A stretch of DNA of 64,000 nt from positions 609,035-673,034 of the forward strand of contig NZ_JACSPQ010000001.1 of the NCBI RefSeq assembly GCF_014837055.1. Reading direction: 5' to 3'. Of the stretch, positions 33,631 through 43,421 are shown in pieces. Under the pieces are notes generated by a model. It saw only the letters and a program-made list of their open reading frames with translations. It was not told where the DNA came from and did no database searches. Made by a program: the position numbers and the translations under genes. The DNA comes from Phocaeicola faecium (GTDB lineage: Bacteria > Bacteroidota > Bacteroidia > Bacteroidales > Bacteroidaceae). Within the stretch, counting starts at the first letter, position 1; every line of letters starts with the position of its first letter.

Positions 33631-33703
33631 GCACTCTTAGCTCAGTTGGTAGAGCAACTGACTCTTAATCAGTGGGTCCAGGGTTCGAATCCCTGAGGGT
33701 GTA
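33631..33703 (+). tRNA. tRNA-Lys (CTT), copy 1
   Basis: A 73-base cloverleaf. The acceptor GCACTCT pairs with AGGGTGT, and the anticodon stem ACTGA with TCAGT around loop CTCTTAA (anticodon CTT, reading AAG). The T arm contains GGGTTCGAATCCC. The 3' CCA is not encoded. Confidence 0.94.
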
Positions 33704-33733
33704 CGAAGGAAATTTGACAAATTTATAGTGGAT

Positions 33734-33806
33734 GCACTCTTAGCTCAGTTGGTAGAGCAACTGACTCTTAATCAGTGGGTCCAGGGTTCGAATCCCTGAG
33801 GGTGTA
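33734..33806 (+). tRNA. tRNA-Lys (CTT), copy 2
   Basis: Identical to the copy at 33631, 103 bases downstream after a 30-base spacer. The bases after the discriminator happen to read CCA, unlike copy 1. Confidence 0.94.
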
Positions 33807-33829
33807 CCAAAGCCGTGAGGTCAAGAAAG

Positions 33830-33866
33830 AAAAGAAGGTGTCTGAAAAAGATGCCTTCTTTTTTTG
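33830..33866 (+). terminator. Terminator of the tRNA operon
   Basis: AGAAGGTGTCT pairs with AGATGCCTTCT (two G-T pairs), followed by a T-run on the plus strand. It lies 24 bases after the last tRNA. Confidence 0.82.
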
Positions 33867-33900
33867 TTATGCCGCCAATTCATCATCCATGCTTATGCAC

Positions 33901-33944
33901 AAAAAAAAATCTATTCCATAAAGACAGGGATGTTATGGAATAGA
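33901..33944 (-). terminator. Terminator of the rRNA methyltransferase gene
   Basis: A 12-base perfect stem (TCTATTCCATAA at 33910-33921 with 33933-33944) encloses an 11-base loop and is followed on the minus strand by nine T. It lies 35 bases after the stop of the gene at 33980. Confidence 0.85.
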
Positions 33945-33979
33945 ATTTTCAAAAACAAATGAAAAGAGAAAACGCGGAT

Positions 33980-35167
33980 TTACTCTACATATAAAACCAA
34001 TCCTTTCAAGTATTCACCTTCGGGGTGGTAGATGTTTATCGGATGGTCGCCCGGCTGGGTGAGCTGATGAAGGATACGGACATTACGACCGCTCTGGGCG
34101 GCTGCCGTAAACACCGCATTACGGAAGTCTTGCTTGCTGACCACCTGCGAGCAAGAGAAAGTGAACAGGATACCACCCGGACGAATCTTCTCGAATGCCT
34201 TTGCATTGAGTTTCGTGTAACCGCGCAATGCGTTACGTAATGCGTCCCGGTGTTTGGCAAAGGCGGGCGGATCGAGTATTATCAAATCGTAACGGTCGCC
34301 CATATTATCAAGAAATTTAAACGCATCTTCGGCGTATGCTTCATGACGCTTATCTCCGGGAAAGTTGAGCTCCACATTTTTATTGGTCAGGTCGATAGCC
34401 TTAGCCGAACTGTCTACCGAATGTACCAACTTTGCCCCACCACGCATAGCGTAAAACGAAAAACCACCGGTATAGCAGAACATATTCAATACGCTCCTCC
34501 CGTTGGCGTAACGCTCTAACAACGCACGGTTTTCACGCTGGTCGACGAAGAAACCTGTTTTCTGCCCCTTCAGCCAGTCGACATGAAACTTCAAGCCGTT
34601 TTCCATCGCCACGTTATCCGGACTGCCTCCTTTGATAAACCCGTTCTCAGTGGCAAGCAAATCGGCTTTAAAAGGCAAAGTAGTTTCCGACTTATAATAA
34701 ATATTCTGAATCACATCACCCATTACTTCAGTCAGTGCATCGGCTATTTCCATGCGATAGATGTGCATACCGGCAGAATGAGCCTGCATCACGGCTGTAT
34801 GATTATAAACATCGATAATCAAGCCCGGCAGGTTGTCGCCTTCCCCATGAACCAAGCGATAAGTGTTGTTCTGCGGATTATCAATCAGCCCGAGCGCGCG
34901 GCGCAAGTCTTTTGCCACACTTAACCGGCGTACCCAATAAGCACGATCTATTACCTCCTGACGGAAACTGAGTACACGCACCGCAATGCTACCTATCTGA
35001 AAATGTCCGCACGCTATAAATTCTTTTTTAGACGTATATACATCTACCACCTCTCCTTCTTCGGGTTCGCCCTCTACACGGGCAATCGCTCCCGAAAACA
35101 CCCACGGATGGAAACGTTTCAAAGATTCCTCTTTACCGGGTTTTAAATATACTTTCTTATAAGCCAT
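33980..35167 (-). CDS. Class I SAM-dependent rRNA methyltransferase (RlmI-like, PUA domain)
   Basis: A 395-residue protein. The N-terminal PUA domain, about 1-75, reads KKVYLKPGKEESLKRFHPWV; a central domain follows, then the Rossmann methyltransferase about 190-380. Motifs include GQKTGFFVDQRENR, VLNMFCYTGGFSFYAMRGG, DLIILDPPAFAKHRD and GGILFTFSCSQVV. This is the RlmI/RlmK-like m5C group of 23S rRNA; the precise target base is not provable here. The start is ATG at 35167 (MAYKKVYLK). It follows the 3'-5' exonuclease with only two bases between the stop and this ATG. Confidence 0.92.
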   Translation of the reverse strand: MAYKKVYLKPGKEESLKRFHPWVFSGAIARVEGEPEEGEVVDVYTSKKEFIACGHFQIGSIAVRVLSFRQEVIDRAYWVRRLSVAKDLRRALGLIDNPQNNTYRLVHGEGDNLPGLIIDVYNHTAVMQAHSAGMHIYRMEIADALTEVMGDVIQNIYYKSETTLPFKADLLATENGFIKGGSPDNVAMENGLKFHVDWLKGQKTGFFVDQRENRALLERYANGRSVLNMFCYTGGFSFYAMRGGAKLVHSVDSSAKAIDLTNKNVELNFPGDKRHEAYAEDAFKFLDNMGDRYDLIILDPPAFAKHRDALRNALRGYTKLNAKAFEKIRPGGILFTFSCSQVVSKQDFRNAVFTAAAQSGRNVRILHQLTQPGDHPINIYHPEGEYLKGLVLYVE

Positions 35168-35169
35168 AA

Positions 35170-35793
35170 TCAAAGTTGTTCGTTAGTTACGATTTTATAA
35201 TTACCATGCTGGCGCAGTTCTTCCAGATATTCATAGATACGAACGCAAGCCCAAGCATCAGTAGCTGCATAGAGTTGTTGCGCTTCGGTCAGTGTATCAG
35301 CCTCCCAATTAGACAAGCGTTGACTTTTAGAGACTTTCTCATGAAACAACAAAGCGTAAATTTTCTGCAAGCTCTTTTCTTCTATGCCAAAACGAGGAAC
35401 ATAATCCTGCAACTCTACCCAGTTTCCTTCACGCGGATCTTTCTGATTACGCTTACGAAGCATGGCAAAGTCATCTTTTAAAGACAAACCGACCTTCAGG
35501 ACATCATTTTGCAGAAAATCTTCCAGAAAGTCCGGCAAACCTATCCGGTTCAAGCGAAAAAGGAAACAGGTATCATAGGTAGCTATCTGCAAAAGAGCAA
35601 CCTTGTTGACAGCTCCTTTCCGAAAAGACGGACGTGTTTCTGTATCTATCCCTACAACGGAATGTGTATTCAAATAAGTTACAGCCCGCTGAGCATCTTC
35701 TTCGGTGTATATCACGAAGATACGTCCGCCGAAAGCTGCTTTCGGCAAAGCAGCCACAACTTTTTTATCTATTTTATTTCGTATTTCAATCAT
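35170..35793 (-). CDS. DEDD-type 3'-5' exonuclease domain protein (RNase D-like)
   Basis: A 207-residue single-domain exonuclease. The acidic motifs are GIDTETRPSF (Exo I), GLSLKDDFAML (Exo II) and YAATDAWACVRIYEY (Exo III, with Tyr four residues before Asp: DEDDy type). The HRDC domains of full RNase D are missing. This is a common small form in Bacteroidetes whose substrate (RNA or DNA ends) is not established. It is in one unit with the DUF5063 gene upstream and the methyltransferase downstream. Confidence 0.9.
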   Translation of the reverse strand: MIEIRNKIDKKVVAALPKAAFGGRIFVIYTEEDAQRAVTYLNTHSVVGIDTETRPSFRKGAVNKVALLQIATYDTCFLFRLNRIGLPDFLEDFLQNDVLKVGLSLKDDFAMLRKRNQKDPREGNWVELQDYVPRFGIEEKSLQKIYALLFHEKVSKSQRLSNWEADTLTEAQQLYAATDAWACVRIYEYLEELRQHGNYKIVTNEQL

Positions 35794-35806
35794 CCAAAAT
35801 CAGCTT

Positions 35807-36409
35807 TTATTCATCTTCTCCCATATCAAGTCCCTCATACAGTTCATCTTCCGTACAAGTGTCTTCATATTCAGTATCCTCTTCATCTTCTGCAGGCGTA
35901 CTATATTTTACTTCATGTAACGCCCGCATGACATTTACCAGACGCTGCCCCCAAAATTCAGCAAAAGCATCGCGCACGACTGCCAGCGCATCGTTCATCG
36001 TTCTATCCAGCCCTAACTGATATACACAAATAAAATCCTTCAGTGCCTGATAGATATCCGCCAACCCCTCAGATATACTTTGCTTGATTGGCGTATCGCT
36101 GTACATCATATCGTCAAGAAATACTTCCAAGTAATCATCTCTATCCCCCATCAACGCAGAGACCGACACGCGAAGTTGCTCGTAATCAGCCTCGGTAACA
36201 AATGTTTCGGGCGGGAACTCATCTATTTGCTCACACTCAGGCAGCAAAGAGGCTTTCAAGTAAAGCAGAGGTAAAAGTTTAAGAGAAGTATCAACAAACT
36301 CTCGTCGTTTCAATCGGGAAGCACGCTCCAAGAAACCACACATCTCGGCAGCCACGGTTACAAACTCGACAGTATTTTTGTCAAATATCGGTTGAGTATT
36401 ATTTTCCAT
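35807..36409 (-). CDS. DUF5063 domain protein
   Basis: A 200-residue, mostly helical acidic protein (MENNTQPIFDKNTVEFVTVA; LPLLYLKASLLPE; WGQRLVNVMRALHEV) with an extremely acidic C-terminal tail (DEEDTEYEDTCTEDEL). It matches the DUF5063 family; no function is assigned. It opens the three-gene unit with the exonuclease and rRNA methyltransferase and is divergent from ftsK, with a TACCTTTG box on the minus strand at 36430-36437. Confidence 0.85.
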   Translation of the reverse strand: MENNTQPIFDKNTVEFVTVAAEMCGFLERASRLKRREFVDTSLKLLPLLYLKASLLPECEQIDEFPPETFVTEADYEQLRVSVSALMGDRDDYLEVFLDDMMYSDTPIKQSISEGLADIYQALKDFICVYQLGLDRTMNDALAVVRDAFAEFWGQRLVNVMRALHEVKYSTPAEDEEDTEYEDTCTEDELYEGLDMGEDE

Positions 36410-36429
36410 AAATAATATTGGTTAGGGCG

Positions 36430-36477
36430 CAAAGGTACGAAAAAAATTTTTCAGTTCTACTTTTATTCGTACATTTG
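36430..36477. promoter_or_regulatory. Divergent promoter region between DUF5063 and ftsK
   Basis: On the minus strand TACCTTTG (complement of 36430-36437) serves the DUF5063 gene. On the plus strand TTTT at 36447-36450, 19 bases, TACATTTG at 36470-36477 serves ftsK. The two -7 boxes are full matches and only 32 bases apart, so the polymerases would compete. Confidence 0.65.
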
Positions 36478-36513
36478 CATAAATCTTAAAGATAAAGCAT
36501 TTCAACAAGACAA

Positions 36514-39003
36514 ATGAAAACAATGAATGATATTAAAAGCGCAACTGAAAAATCTATCAGCCCTAAAAAGGTAATTACTGCCATTAAAAGCGAAACGGCG
36601 CACTTTGTGATAGGTCTGTTATGTGTTATTTTCGGTGTTTATTTGTTATTAGCATTTAGCTCATTCTTTTTCACGGGCGGAAACGACCAAAGTATCTTAA
36701 CGCATCCTGAAGGAAACGAATTACTGGAAACCGGTAACAAAATACAGAACTACGCCGGAGCAAGAGGGGCACAGCTTGCCCAGTATCTGATTAATGACTG
36801 CTTTGGTATTCCGGCTTATTTTATCATTGTGTTTCTAATCGTGGCCGGTATGAGATTGATGAAAGCATACCAATTCCGGTTGCAGCGATGGTTTGTAGGC
36901 TGTACGGTGGTTATGATTTGGACCTCCATTACGCTGGGATTTGCATTCGACGGAACATTTGAAAACTCTTTTATTTATCCGGGCGGACTTCATGGTTATA
37001 ACGTAAGCCAGTGGATATGTTCACAAATAGGTACACCGGGACTGATTCTCGCTTTGTTCGTAACAGCTGTGCTTTTCGCCACACTAATCACACGTGAAAC
37101 AATGCCGTTCATGCGCAAGGTTTTCCACCCTACTTTACGCAAACAGAGTCAGGCTCACTCCGAAGAAGTAAAGGCAGAAAGCGACAACAAGAATCGGGCT
37201 GACAAAAAAACAATGACTGAAACGCCCGTACAAACTCCAAACGATATAAAAGTTGAGCCTCAGACCAACGTTTCTCCTACTGAAGAGGCAACAGAAACTT
37301 TTCCTGAAATCCCCATGACCATGCAGGAAACCAAAGAAACGGAATCTGACGTACAGGTAACAGCTCAAGAATACAGCCAACAGGAAAATGTAAAAGAAGA
37401 ATCTGACGAGCAAGACGAACCGCTCTTCGAAATTGACCACACACCAACTGACGAGGTGGAAGATGTTACGCACAGAGATGTTACGCAGCCTTATAATCCC
37501 CGACTCGATTTAGAGCACTATAAGTTCCCTACCCTCGACCTGCTCAATACTTATAATGATAATGAGCCTACCATCAACATGGAGGAACAGAATGCCAATA
37601 AAGACCGTATCATCCGGGTATTGCGCAGTTTCGACATCGAAATAAGCTCCATCAAGGCAAGCGTAGGCCCGACCATTACATTATATGAAATAACTCCGGC
37701 AGAGGGAGTGCGCATCTCGAAAATACGTAATCTGGAAGACGATATTGCATTAAGTCTTTCTGCATTGGGTATCCGCATCATTGCTCCGATTCCGGGTAAA
37801 GGAACCATCGGTATCGAAGTGCCAAATGCCAATCCGCGCATTGTCCCGATGAGCAGCGTATTGGCGAGCAAGAAGTTTCAGGAAACAACATTTGAGCTTC
37901 CCATTGCTTTGGGTAAAACCATCACAAATGAAGTGTTCATGGTTGACCTTGCGAAAGCCCCTCACATGCTGGTTGCCGGTGCTACAGGTCAGGGTAAATC
38001 AGTAGGACTGAACGCCATCGTTACCTCCCTGCTCTACAAAAAGCATCCCAGCGAACTGAAGTTTGTTATCATCGACCCCAAAAAGGTAGAGTTTGCCATT
38101 TATGCGCCGATAGAAAAACATTTCCTTGCCAAACTGCCCGATGGAGAGGATGCCATTATTACGGATGTTACAAAAGTGGTACAAACGCTGAACTCGCTCT
38201 GTGTAGAGATGGATACCCGATATGATTTGCTGAAAAAGGCAGGCTGCCGTAACATTAAGGAATACAACAACAAGTTCATCAACCGTCAGTTGAACCCCGA
38301 AAAAGGACATCGGTTCATGCCTTATATCGTTATCATCATTGATGAATTCGGCGATTTGATAATGACAGCAGGCAAGGAAGTTGAATTGCCTATTTGTCGC
38401 ATAGCCCAATTAGCTCGTGCGGTGGGTATTCACGCCATTATCGCAACCCAGCGTCCGACTACGAATATCATCACCGGAACCATCAAAGCGAACTTCCCGG
38501 CGCGTGTGGCTTTCCGCGTGGCTTCCATGATGGACTCTCGTACAATTCTTGACCGCCCGGGGGCACAGCAGCTGATTGGTAAGGGAGATATGCTTTATTT
38601 GCAGGGAAATGACCCGGTGCGTGTACAGTGCGCTTTTGTCGATACGCCGGAAGTAGAAAGAATTGCCAATTATATCAGCGAACAACAGGGTTATCCTACG
38701 GCATTCATGTTGCCCGAATACGTAGACGACAGTGCGGATTCCGGAGGAGCGGCAGAGGTTGATATGAACCGCCTCGACCCGTTGTTCGAAGATGCTGCCC
38801 GACTGGTTATTTATCACCAACAGGGTTCTACATCGCTCATCCAACGGAAGTTTTCTATCGGTTATAACCGGGCAGGACGAATCATGGACCAACTGGAACA
38901 TGCCGGAATCGTGGGTGCTGCCAACGGTAGCAAAGCGCGCGATGTTCTTTGTATGGATGAAAATGATTTGGAAATGCGCATGAACAGCTTAAAAAATGAA
39001 TAA
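36514..39003 (+). CDS. ftsK: DNA translocase FtsK
   Basis: An 829-residue DNA pump that clears chromosome termini from the closing septum. It has four N-terminal membrane segments in residues about 25-195 and a short acidic linker about 205-320. The motor domain has VGPTITLYEITPAEGVRISK, Walker A GATGQGKS at 489-496 and Walker B IVIIIDEFGDLIM. The C-terminal winged-helix gamma domain (RKFSIGYNRAGRIMDQLE) recognises KOPS-like sites. The linker is far shorter than in E. coli. The start MKTMNDIKSATEKS fits the promoter at 36470. The LolA-like gene overlaps its end by 8 bases. Confidence 0.96.
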   Translation: MKTMNDIKSATEKSISPKKVITAIKSETAHFVIGLLCVIFGVYLLLAFSSFFFTGGNDQSILTHPEGNELLETGNKIQNYAGARGAQLAQYLINDCFGIPAYFIIVFLIVAGMRLMKAYQFRLQRWFVGCTVVMIWTSITLGFAFDGTFENSFIYPGGLHGYNVSQWICSQIGTPGLILALFVTAVLFATLITRETMPFMRKVFHPTLRKQSQAHSEEVKAESDNKNRADKKTMTETPVQTPNDIKVEPQTNVSPTEEATETFPEIPMTMQETKETESDVQVTAQEYSQQENVKEESDEQDEPLFEIDHTPTDEVEDVTHRDVTQPYNPRLDLEHYKFPTLDLLNTYNDNEPTINMEEQNANKDRIIRVLRSFDIEISSIKASVGPTITLYEITPAEGVRISKIRNLEDDIALSLSALGIRIIAPIPGKGTIGIEVPNANPRIVPMSSVLASKKFQETTFELPIALGKTITNEVFMVDLAKAPHMLVAGATGQGKSVGLNAIVTSLLYKKHPSELKFVIIDPKKVEFAIYAPIEKHFLAKLPDGEDAIITDVTKVVQTLNSLCVEMDTRYDLLKKAGCRNIKEYNNKFINRQLNPEKGHRFMPYIVIIIDEFGDLIMTAGKEVELPICRIAQLARAVGIHAIIATQRPTTNIITGTIKANFPARVAFRVASMMDSRTILDRPGAQQLIGKGDMLYLQGNDPVRVQCAFVDTPEVERIANYISEQQGYPTAFMLPEYVDDSADSGGAAEVDMNRLDPLFEDAARLVIYHQQGSTSLIQRKFSIGYNRAGRIMDQLEHAGIVGAANGSKARDVLCMDENDLEMRMNSLKNE

Positions 39004-39610
39004 AATGAATCGAATTTATACTTTATTTTTCTTACTAATGCTGACATTATCTTTATCAGCACAGCAAGATACAAAAGCAAAAAACATCTTAGATAAAACG
39101 GTTGAAAAATACAACCAGTCTAAAGGGATAAGCGTTATTTTCGGAGGCTCACAAAGTGGAAAACTACTTTTAAAAGGAGAAAAATTCCAATTAACTACCC
39201 AAGACGTAACGACTTGGTTCGACGGGCAGACGCAATGGAGCTATCTGAAACAAAATGAGGAAGTAAATATCAGCACTCCTACTCCCGAAGAATTAAGAGC
39301 CATCAATCCTTATGCGTGGTTATCTCTTTATAAGCAAGGATTTAACTACCGTTACTCAGGCGTCAAAACACGGGAAGGCAAACAAGGCCATGAAATTGTC
39401 TTGACTCCTCAAACGAAACAAGATATACAGAGCATAACACTCTTGATTGGTTCGGATTACGAACCGATTTATATCGGAATCTTACCAACGGAAGGACAGA
39501 TGCAAGAATTCATTGTACACAATTATCGTACACAATTAAATTTGAACGATAATGCTTTCCGTTTTGATAAGAGCAAATATCCCAATGCTGAAATTATTGA
39601 TATGCGATAA
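38996..39610 (+). CDS. LolA-like periplasmic lipoprotein carrier
   Basis: A 204-residue exported protein with signal peptide MNKMNRIYTLFFLLMLTLSL (cleavage near SAQQ). The LolA-type half-barrel shows in FQLTTQDVTTWFDGQTQWSY and YKQGFNYRYSGV. LolA ferries lipoproteins from the inner to the outer membrane. Bacteroidetes carry several LolA-like proteins, so this may not be the principal one. It overlaps ftsK by 8 bases and precedes trxB by 18 bases. Confidence 0.88.
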   Translation: MNKMNRIYTLFFLLMLTLSLSAQQDTKAKNILDKTVEKYNQSKGISVIFGGSQSGKLLLKGEKFQLTTQDVTTWFDGQTQWSYLKQNEEVNISTPTPEELRAINPYAWLSLYKQGFNYRYSGVKTREGKQGHEIVLTPQTKQDIQSITLLIGSDYEPIYIGILPTEGQMQEFIVHNYRTQLNLNDNAFRFDKSKYPNAEIIDMR

Positions 39611-39628
39611 ATTAATATTCATATAATT

Positions 39629-40576
39629 ATGACGACAGAACATGTAAAATGCCTGATCATTGGTTCAGGCCCTGCCGGATATACGGCAGCCATTTATGCC
39701 GGTCGAGCAAATATTTCCCCTGTGCTTTACGAAGGTATTCAGCCGGGTGGACAGTTAACAACAACTACTGAAGTAGAGAATTTTCCGGGTTATCCCGATG
39801 GAGTGACAGGTCCTGTGCTGATGGACGATTTCCGTAAACAAGCAGAAAGATTCGGAGCCGAAATCCGCAACGGCATCGTTACTAAGGCAGATTTAAGCAA
39901 AGCCCCCTATACATTCATCGTAGACGAAGAAAAAGAAATCACTGCCGATACGGTTATCATTTCTACCGGAGCTACCGCCAAGTATCTCGGACTGGAAGAT
40001 GAAAAGAAGTATGCCGGTATGGGAGTCAGCGCCTGTGCTACGTGCGACGGCTTCTTCTACCGCAAAAAAACAGTTGCCGTTATAGGCGGCGGAGACACGG
40101 CTTGCGAAGAAGCCATCTATCTGGCAGGTTTGGCAAGTAAAGTTTACTTGGTGGTTCGAAAGCCTTTCTTACGCGCATCGAAAATCATGCAAGAACGTGT
40201 GATGAACCATCCCAATATCACCGTGTTATTCGAGCATAACGCCGTAGGATTGTATGGCGACAATGGCGTTGAGGGTATGCACGTGGTGAAGCGGATGGGC
40301 GAAGCCGATGAAGAACGTTACGATGTTGCCATCGATGGATTCTTCTTGGCAATCGGTCATCAACCGAACTCCGATATTTTCAAGCCGTGGGTAAAGACCG
40401 ATGAAGTGGGCTATATCCTCACAGAGCCCGGAACGCCACGCACCGGAGTACCGGGAGTATTTGCAGCGGGCGATGTGGCAGACCCTCATTACCGCCAAGC
40501 GATAACGGCCGCCGGAAGCGGATGTAAGGCAGCTATCGAAGCTGAACGCTATCTTTCAACAAATGGATTACTTTAA
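39629..40576 (+). CDS. trxB: Thioredoxin-disulfide reductase
   Basis: A 315-residue flavoprotein that reduces thioredoxin with NADPH. FAD motif GSGPAGYTAAIYAGRA is at 12-27, redox pair C136/C139 (ACATCDGFF), NADPH motif GGGDTACEEA, and C-terminal FAD motif GVFAAGDVAD. Length and layout are those of the low-molecular-weight TrxB. It lies in the ftsK-lolA-trxB-M16 run of plus-strand genes. Confidence 0.96.
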   Translation: MTTEHVKCLIIGSGPAGYTAAIYAGRANISPVLYEGIQPGGQLTTTTEVENFPGYPDGVTGPVLMDDFRKQAERFGAEIRNGIVTKADLSKAPYTFIVDEEKEITADTVIISTGATAKYLGLEDEKKYAGMGVSACATCDGFFYRKKTVAVIGGGDTACEEAIYLAGLASKVYLVVRKPFLRASKIMQERVMNHPNITVLFEHNAVGLYGDNGVEGMHVVKRMGEADEERYDVAIDGFFLAIGHQPNSDIFKPWVKTDEVGYILTEPGTPRTGVPGVFAAGDVADPHYRQAITAAGSGCKAAIEAERYLSTNGLL

Positions 40577-40602
40577 TTCAATTATTACTAAGTTATAGAG
40601 TT

Positions 40603-43419
40603 ATGAAGAACATGTTTAAGAAAACAATTGCCGTTATTGTCGTGGCAAGTGGTGCGGCAATGGTGTCTGCCCAGCAAATGCCTTCTCTGCCTACCGACCC
40701 TGCGGTGCGAGTCGGCAAGTTAGAAAACGGACTGACTTATTACATACGTCACAACGAATTGCCTGAAAAGCAGGCGGATTTTTACATTGCACAAAAGGTG
40801 GGTTCTATTTTGGAAGAAGACGATCAGCGGGGATTGGCTCATTTTTTGGAACACATGTGCTTTAACGGTACAACACATTTCCCCGATAATACCTTACGCG
40901 AATATCTGGAAACTATCGGAGTAAAATTCGGTGCAAACTTAAATGCCTATACTTCAATAGATGAAACAGTATATAATATTACGAATGTACCCGTAATCCG
41001 CGATGGTATTATTGATTCTTGTCTGCTTATTCTGCATGACTGGGCTAACGATTTAACGCTTGCTCCCAAAGAAATAGATAAAGAGCGCGGGGTCATCCAC
41101 GAAGAATGGCGTACGCGGATGGGTGCCATGATGCGTATGTACGAGCAGGTGTTCCCGGCTATGTACAAAGGAAGCAAATACGGACATCGTCTGCCTATCG
41201 GTACGATGGAAGTGGTAGACAATTTCCCCTATCAAGCATTACGTGATTATTATGAAAAATGGTATCGCCCCGACCAACAAGGCATCATTGTAGTGGGAGA
41301 CATTAACGTGGATTCGATAGAGAACAAGATCAAACGCCTCTTCTCTCCTATCGAGATGCCGAAGAATCCGGCTAAACGCGAATATTTCCCCGTGCCCGAT
41401 AATCAGGAACCGATAATCACCATTGCTAAAGATAAAGAGCAGGAAGTTCCTGTGGTTTATCTGTTCCATAAGCATGAGGCTATCCCTGACGATCAGAAAA
41501 ATACGATTGATTATCTTACTGTCAATTATATGACATGGGCTATCGAAGAGATGCTTAACAACCGCATCGATGAATTGATGCAACAGGCTAACCCGCCTTT
41601 TATACAAAGTTTTATTGATGACTCCAACTATTTGCTGGCTAAAACCAAAGGCGCATTTACCGGAGTTGCTGTAACCAAAGAAGACGGTATCTTGAGCGGA
41701 ACAGAAGCCTTGATGAAAGAAATCGAACGGGTACGCCGTTTCGGATTTACGGCAGGCGAATATGCCCGTGCTAAAGCCGACTATCTGCGCAGTTTGGAAG
41801 TAAGTTACAACGAACGTGACAAACAGCGTACGCCGTCTTACGTAAATGAATATTTAGGAAACTTCTTGAATGGCGAGCCGATTCCGGGTACGGAATTTTA
41901 TTACCAGACGATGACACAAATCGTTCCGATGATTCCGTTGGAGGCTGTTAACGCTTGGATGAAACAATTAATCGGCGAAAACAATATCGTGCTGAGCGTA
42001 TTCTGTCCGGAAAAAGAAGGTATGAAATATCCTACCGAAGCCGAACTGAAAGCCATCATCGACAAGACCCAAACTGAAGAACTGACGGCGTATGTCGATA
42101 AGGTTTCCAACGAACCGCTGCTGAAAGAGAAACCGGCACCGGGCAAGGTAGTTAAGAAAGAAGAAGGTGCGTTCGGCACTACCCTGCTGACACTGAGCAA
42201 CGGGGTGCGGGTGGTTATCAAGCCGACCGACTTCAAAGCCGACCAATTACAGATGGAGGCGTTCAGTCCCGGAGGTAACTCGCTGTTTGATAACAAAGAC
42301 GTGCTTCAGTTCTCTAACCTTAACGAGGTTGCGGCTTTGGGCGGTCTCGGCAATTTCAGTCTGACCGACCTGAACAAGGTTTTAGCAGGCAAGATGGCAT
42401 CTGCCAGTGCTTCTGTCAATACATATACCGAAGGAGTAAGCGGCAACTGCTCACCTAAAGATTTGGAAACCATGCTCCAGCTTACTTACATGCTGTTCAC
42501 CGCTCCGCGTACCGACCAAGAGGCGTTCTCGTCATACATCAACCGCAAGAAAGCGGCGCTGACCAATCAGGAAGCTAACCCGATGAGTGTATTTATCGAC
42601 TCGCTCAACATGACGCTTTACAACAAGAACCCGCGTATTTTCAGCATGAAGGCTGAGATGATGGATAAAGTGGATTACGGAAAGGTAATGGAACTTTATA
42701 AAAATCGTTTCGAAGATGCCGGCGACTTTACTTTCTTGTTTGTAGGAAACATTGACATGGAAACGGCAACCCCGCTGATAGAACAATACTTGGGAGGTCT
42801 TCCCACCCACGGACGTAAGGAAAACTTCGGACAGACCAACATCAGTTTCCGCAAGGGAAAAGTAGAAAACAATTTCGTACGCCCGCTCGAAACCCCGAAA
42901 TCTACTGTCGTTTTGGTTAATACCGGAGAATGTCCGTACACGTTGAGAAACAAAATATTGATGAACATTACCGGACAGTTGCTTGACATTCTGTACACGC
43001 AGACCATCCGCGAAGAGCAAGGCGGAACGTATGGCGTAAGTTGCGGAGGAAGCATCACGAAGTACCCCGACGAGAAGGCAGCATTCCAAATCTATTTCGA
43101 TACCGACCCTGCACGTAGAGAGAAGATGGTAGAGCTGGTAAGACAAGGATTAGCCGACTTTACCGCCAACGGTCCGAAAGCTGATGATTTGAATAAAGTG
43201 AAAGAATACATGCTGAAAACTTATCAGCAAAACCAAAAGGAAAACGGTTACTGGCTCGGCGTTCTGAACGAATATTACTGGAACGGAATTGATACCAATA
43301 CCGATTTCGAAAGCATCGTAAACGGCATCACGGCTACCGACCTGAAAGAGTTTGCCAAGACGTTCTTCGGACAAGGTAACCAGATAGAAGTCAGTATGAG
43401 TTCTCCCGTAAATAAATAA
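40603..43419 (+). CDS. M16 family zinc metallopeptidase
   Basis: A 938-residue secreted or periplasmic protease with signal peptide (KKTIAVIVVASGAAMVSAQQ). The inverted zinc motif HFLEH is at 80-84, with the distal Glu in the KEIDKERGVIHEE region (residues about 150-165). Four M16 half-domains are present, the second half beginning near GAFGTTLLTLSNGVRVVIKP. Only the first half carries the zinc site, as usual for two-lobed pitrilysin-like enzymes. The substrate is unknown. It follows trxB by 26 bases and precedes the DUF5687 gene by two bases. Confidence 0.93.
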   Translation: MKNMFKKTIAVIVVASGAAMVSAQQMPSLPTDPAVRVGKLENGLTYYIRHNELPEKQADFYIAQKVGSILEEDDQRGLAHFLEHMCFNGTTHFPDNTLREYLETIGVKFGANLNAYTSIDETVYNITNVPVIRDGIIDSCLLILHDWANDLTLAPKEIDKERGVIHEEWRTRMGAMMRMYEQVFPAMYKGSKYGHRLPIGTMEVVDNFPYQALRDYYEKWYRPDQQGIIVVGDINVDSIENKIKRLFSPIEMPKNPAKREYFPVPDNQEPIITIAKDKEQEVPVVYLFHKHEAIPDDQKNTIDYLTVNYMTWAIEEMLNNRIDELMQQANPPFIQSFIDDSNYLLAKTKGAFTGVAVTKEDGILSGTEALMKEIERVRRFGFTAGEYARAKADYLRSLEVSYNERDKQRTPSYVNEYLGNFLNGEPIPGTEFYYQTMTQIVPMIPLEAVNAWMKQLIGENNIVLSVFCPEKEGMKYPTEAELKAIIDKTQTEELTAYVDKVSNEPLLKEKPAPGKVVKKEEGAFGTTLLTLSNGVRVVIKPTDFKADQLQMEAFSPGGNSLFDNKDVLQFSNLNEVAALGGLGNFSLTDLNKVLAGKMASASASVNTYTEGVSGNCSPKDLETMLQLTYMLFTAPRTDQEAFSSYINRKKAALTNQEANPMSVFIDSLNMTLYNKNPRIFSMKAEMMDKVDYGKVMELYKNRFEDAGDFTFLFVGNIDMETATPLIEQYLGGLPTHGRKENFGQTNISFRKGKVENNFVRPLETPKSTVVLVNTGECPYTLRNKILMNITGQLLDILYTQTIREEQGGTYGVSCGGSITKYPDEKAAFQIYFDTDPARREKMVELVRQGLADFTANGPKADDLNKVKEYMLKTYQQNQKENGYWLGVLNEYYWNGIDTNTDFESIVNGITATDLKEFAKTFFGQGNQIEVSMSSPVNK

Positions 43420-43421
43420 TC

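Noticed and set aside
33446-33806. Regularly spaced direct repeats that could suggest a CRISPR array
   Set aside because: The repeated units are full tRNA cloverleaves (two Cys, two Lys) with just two copies each.
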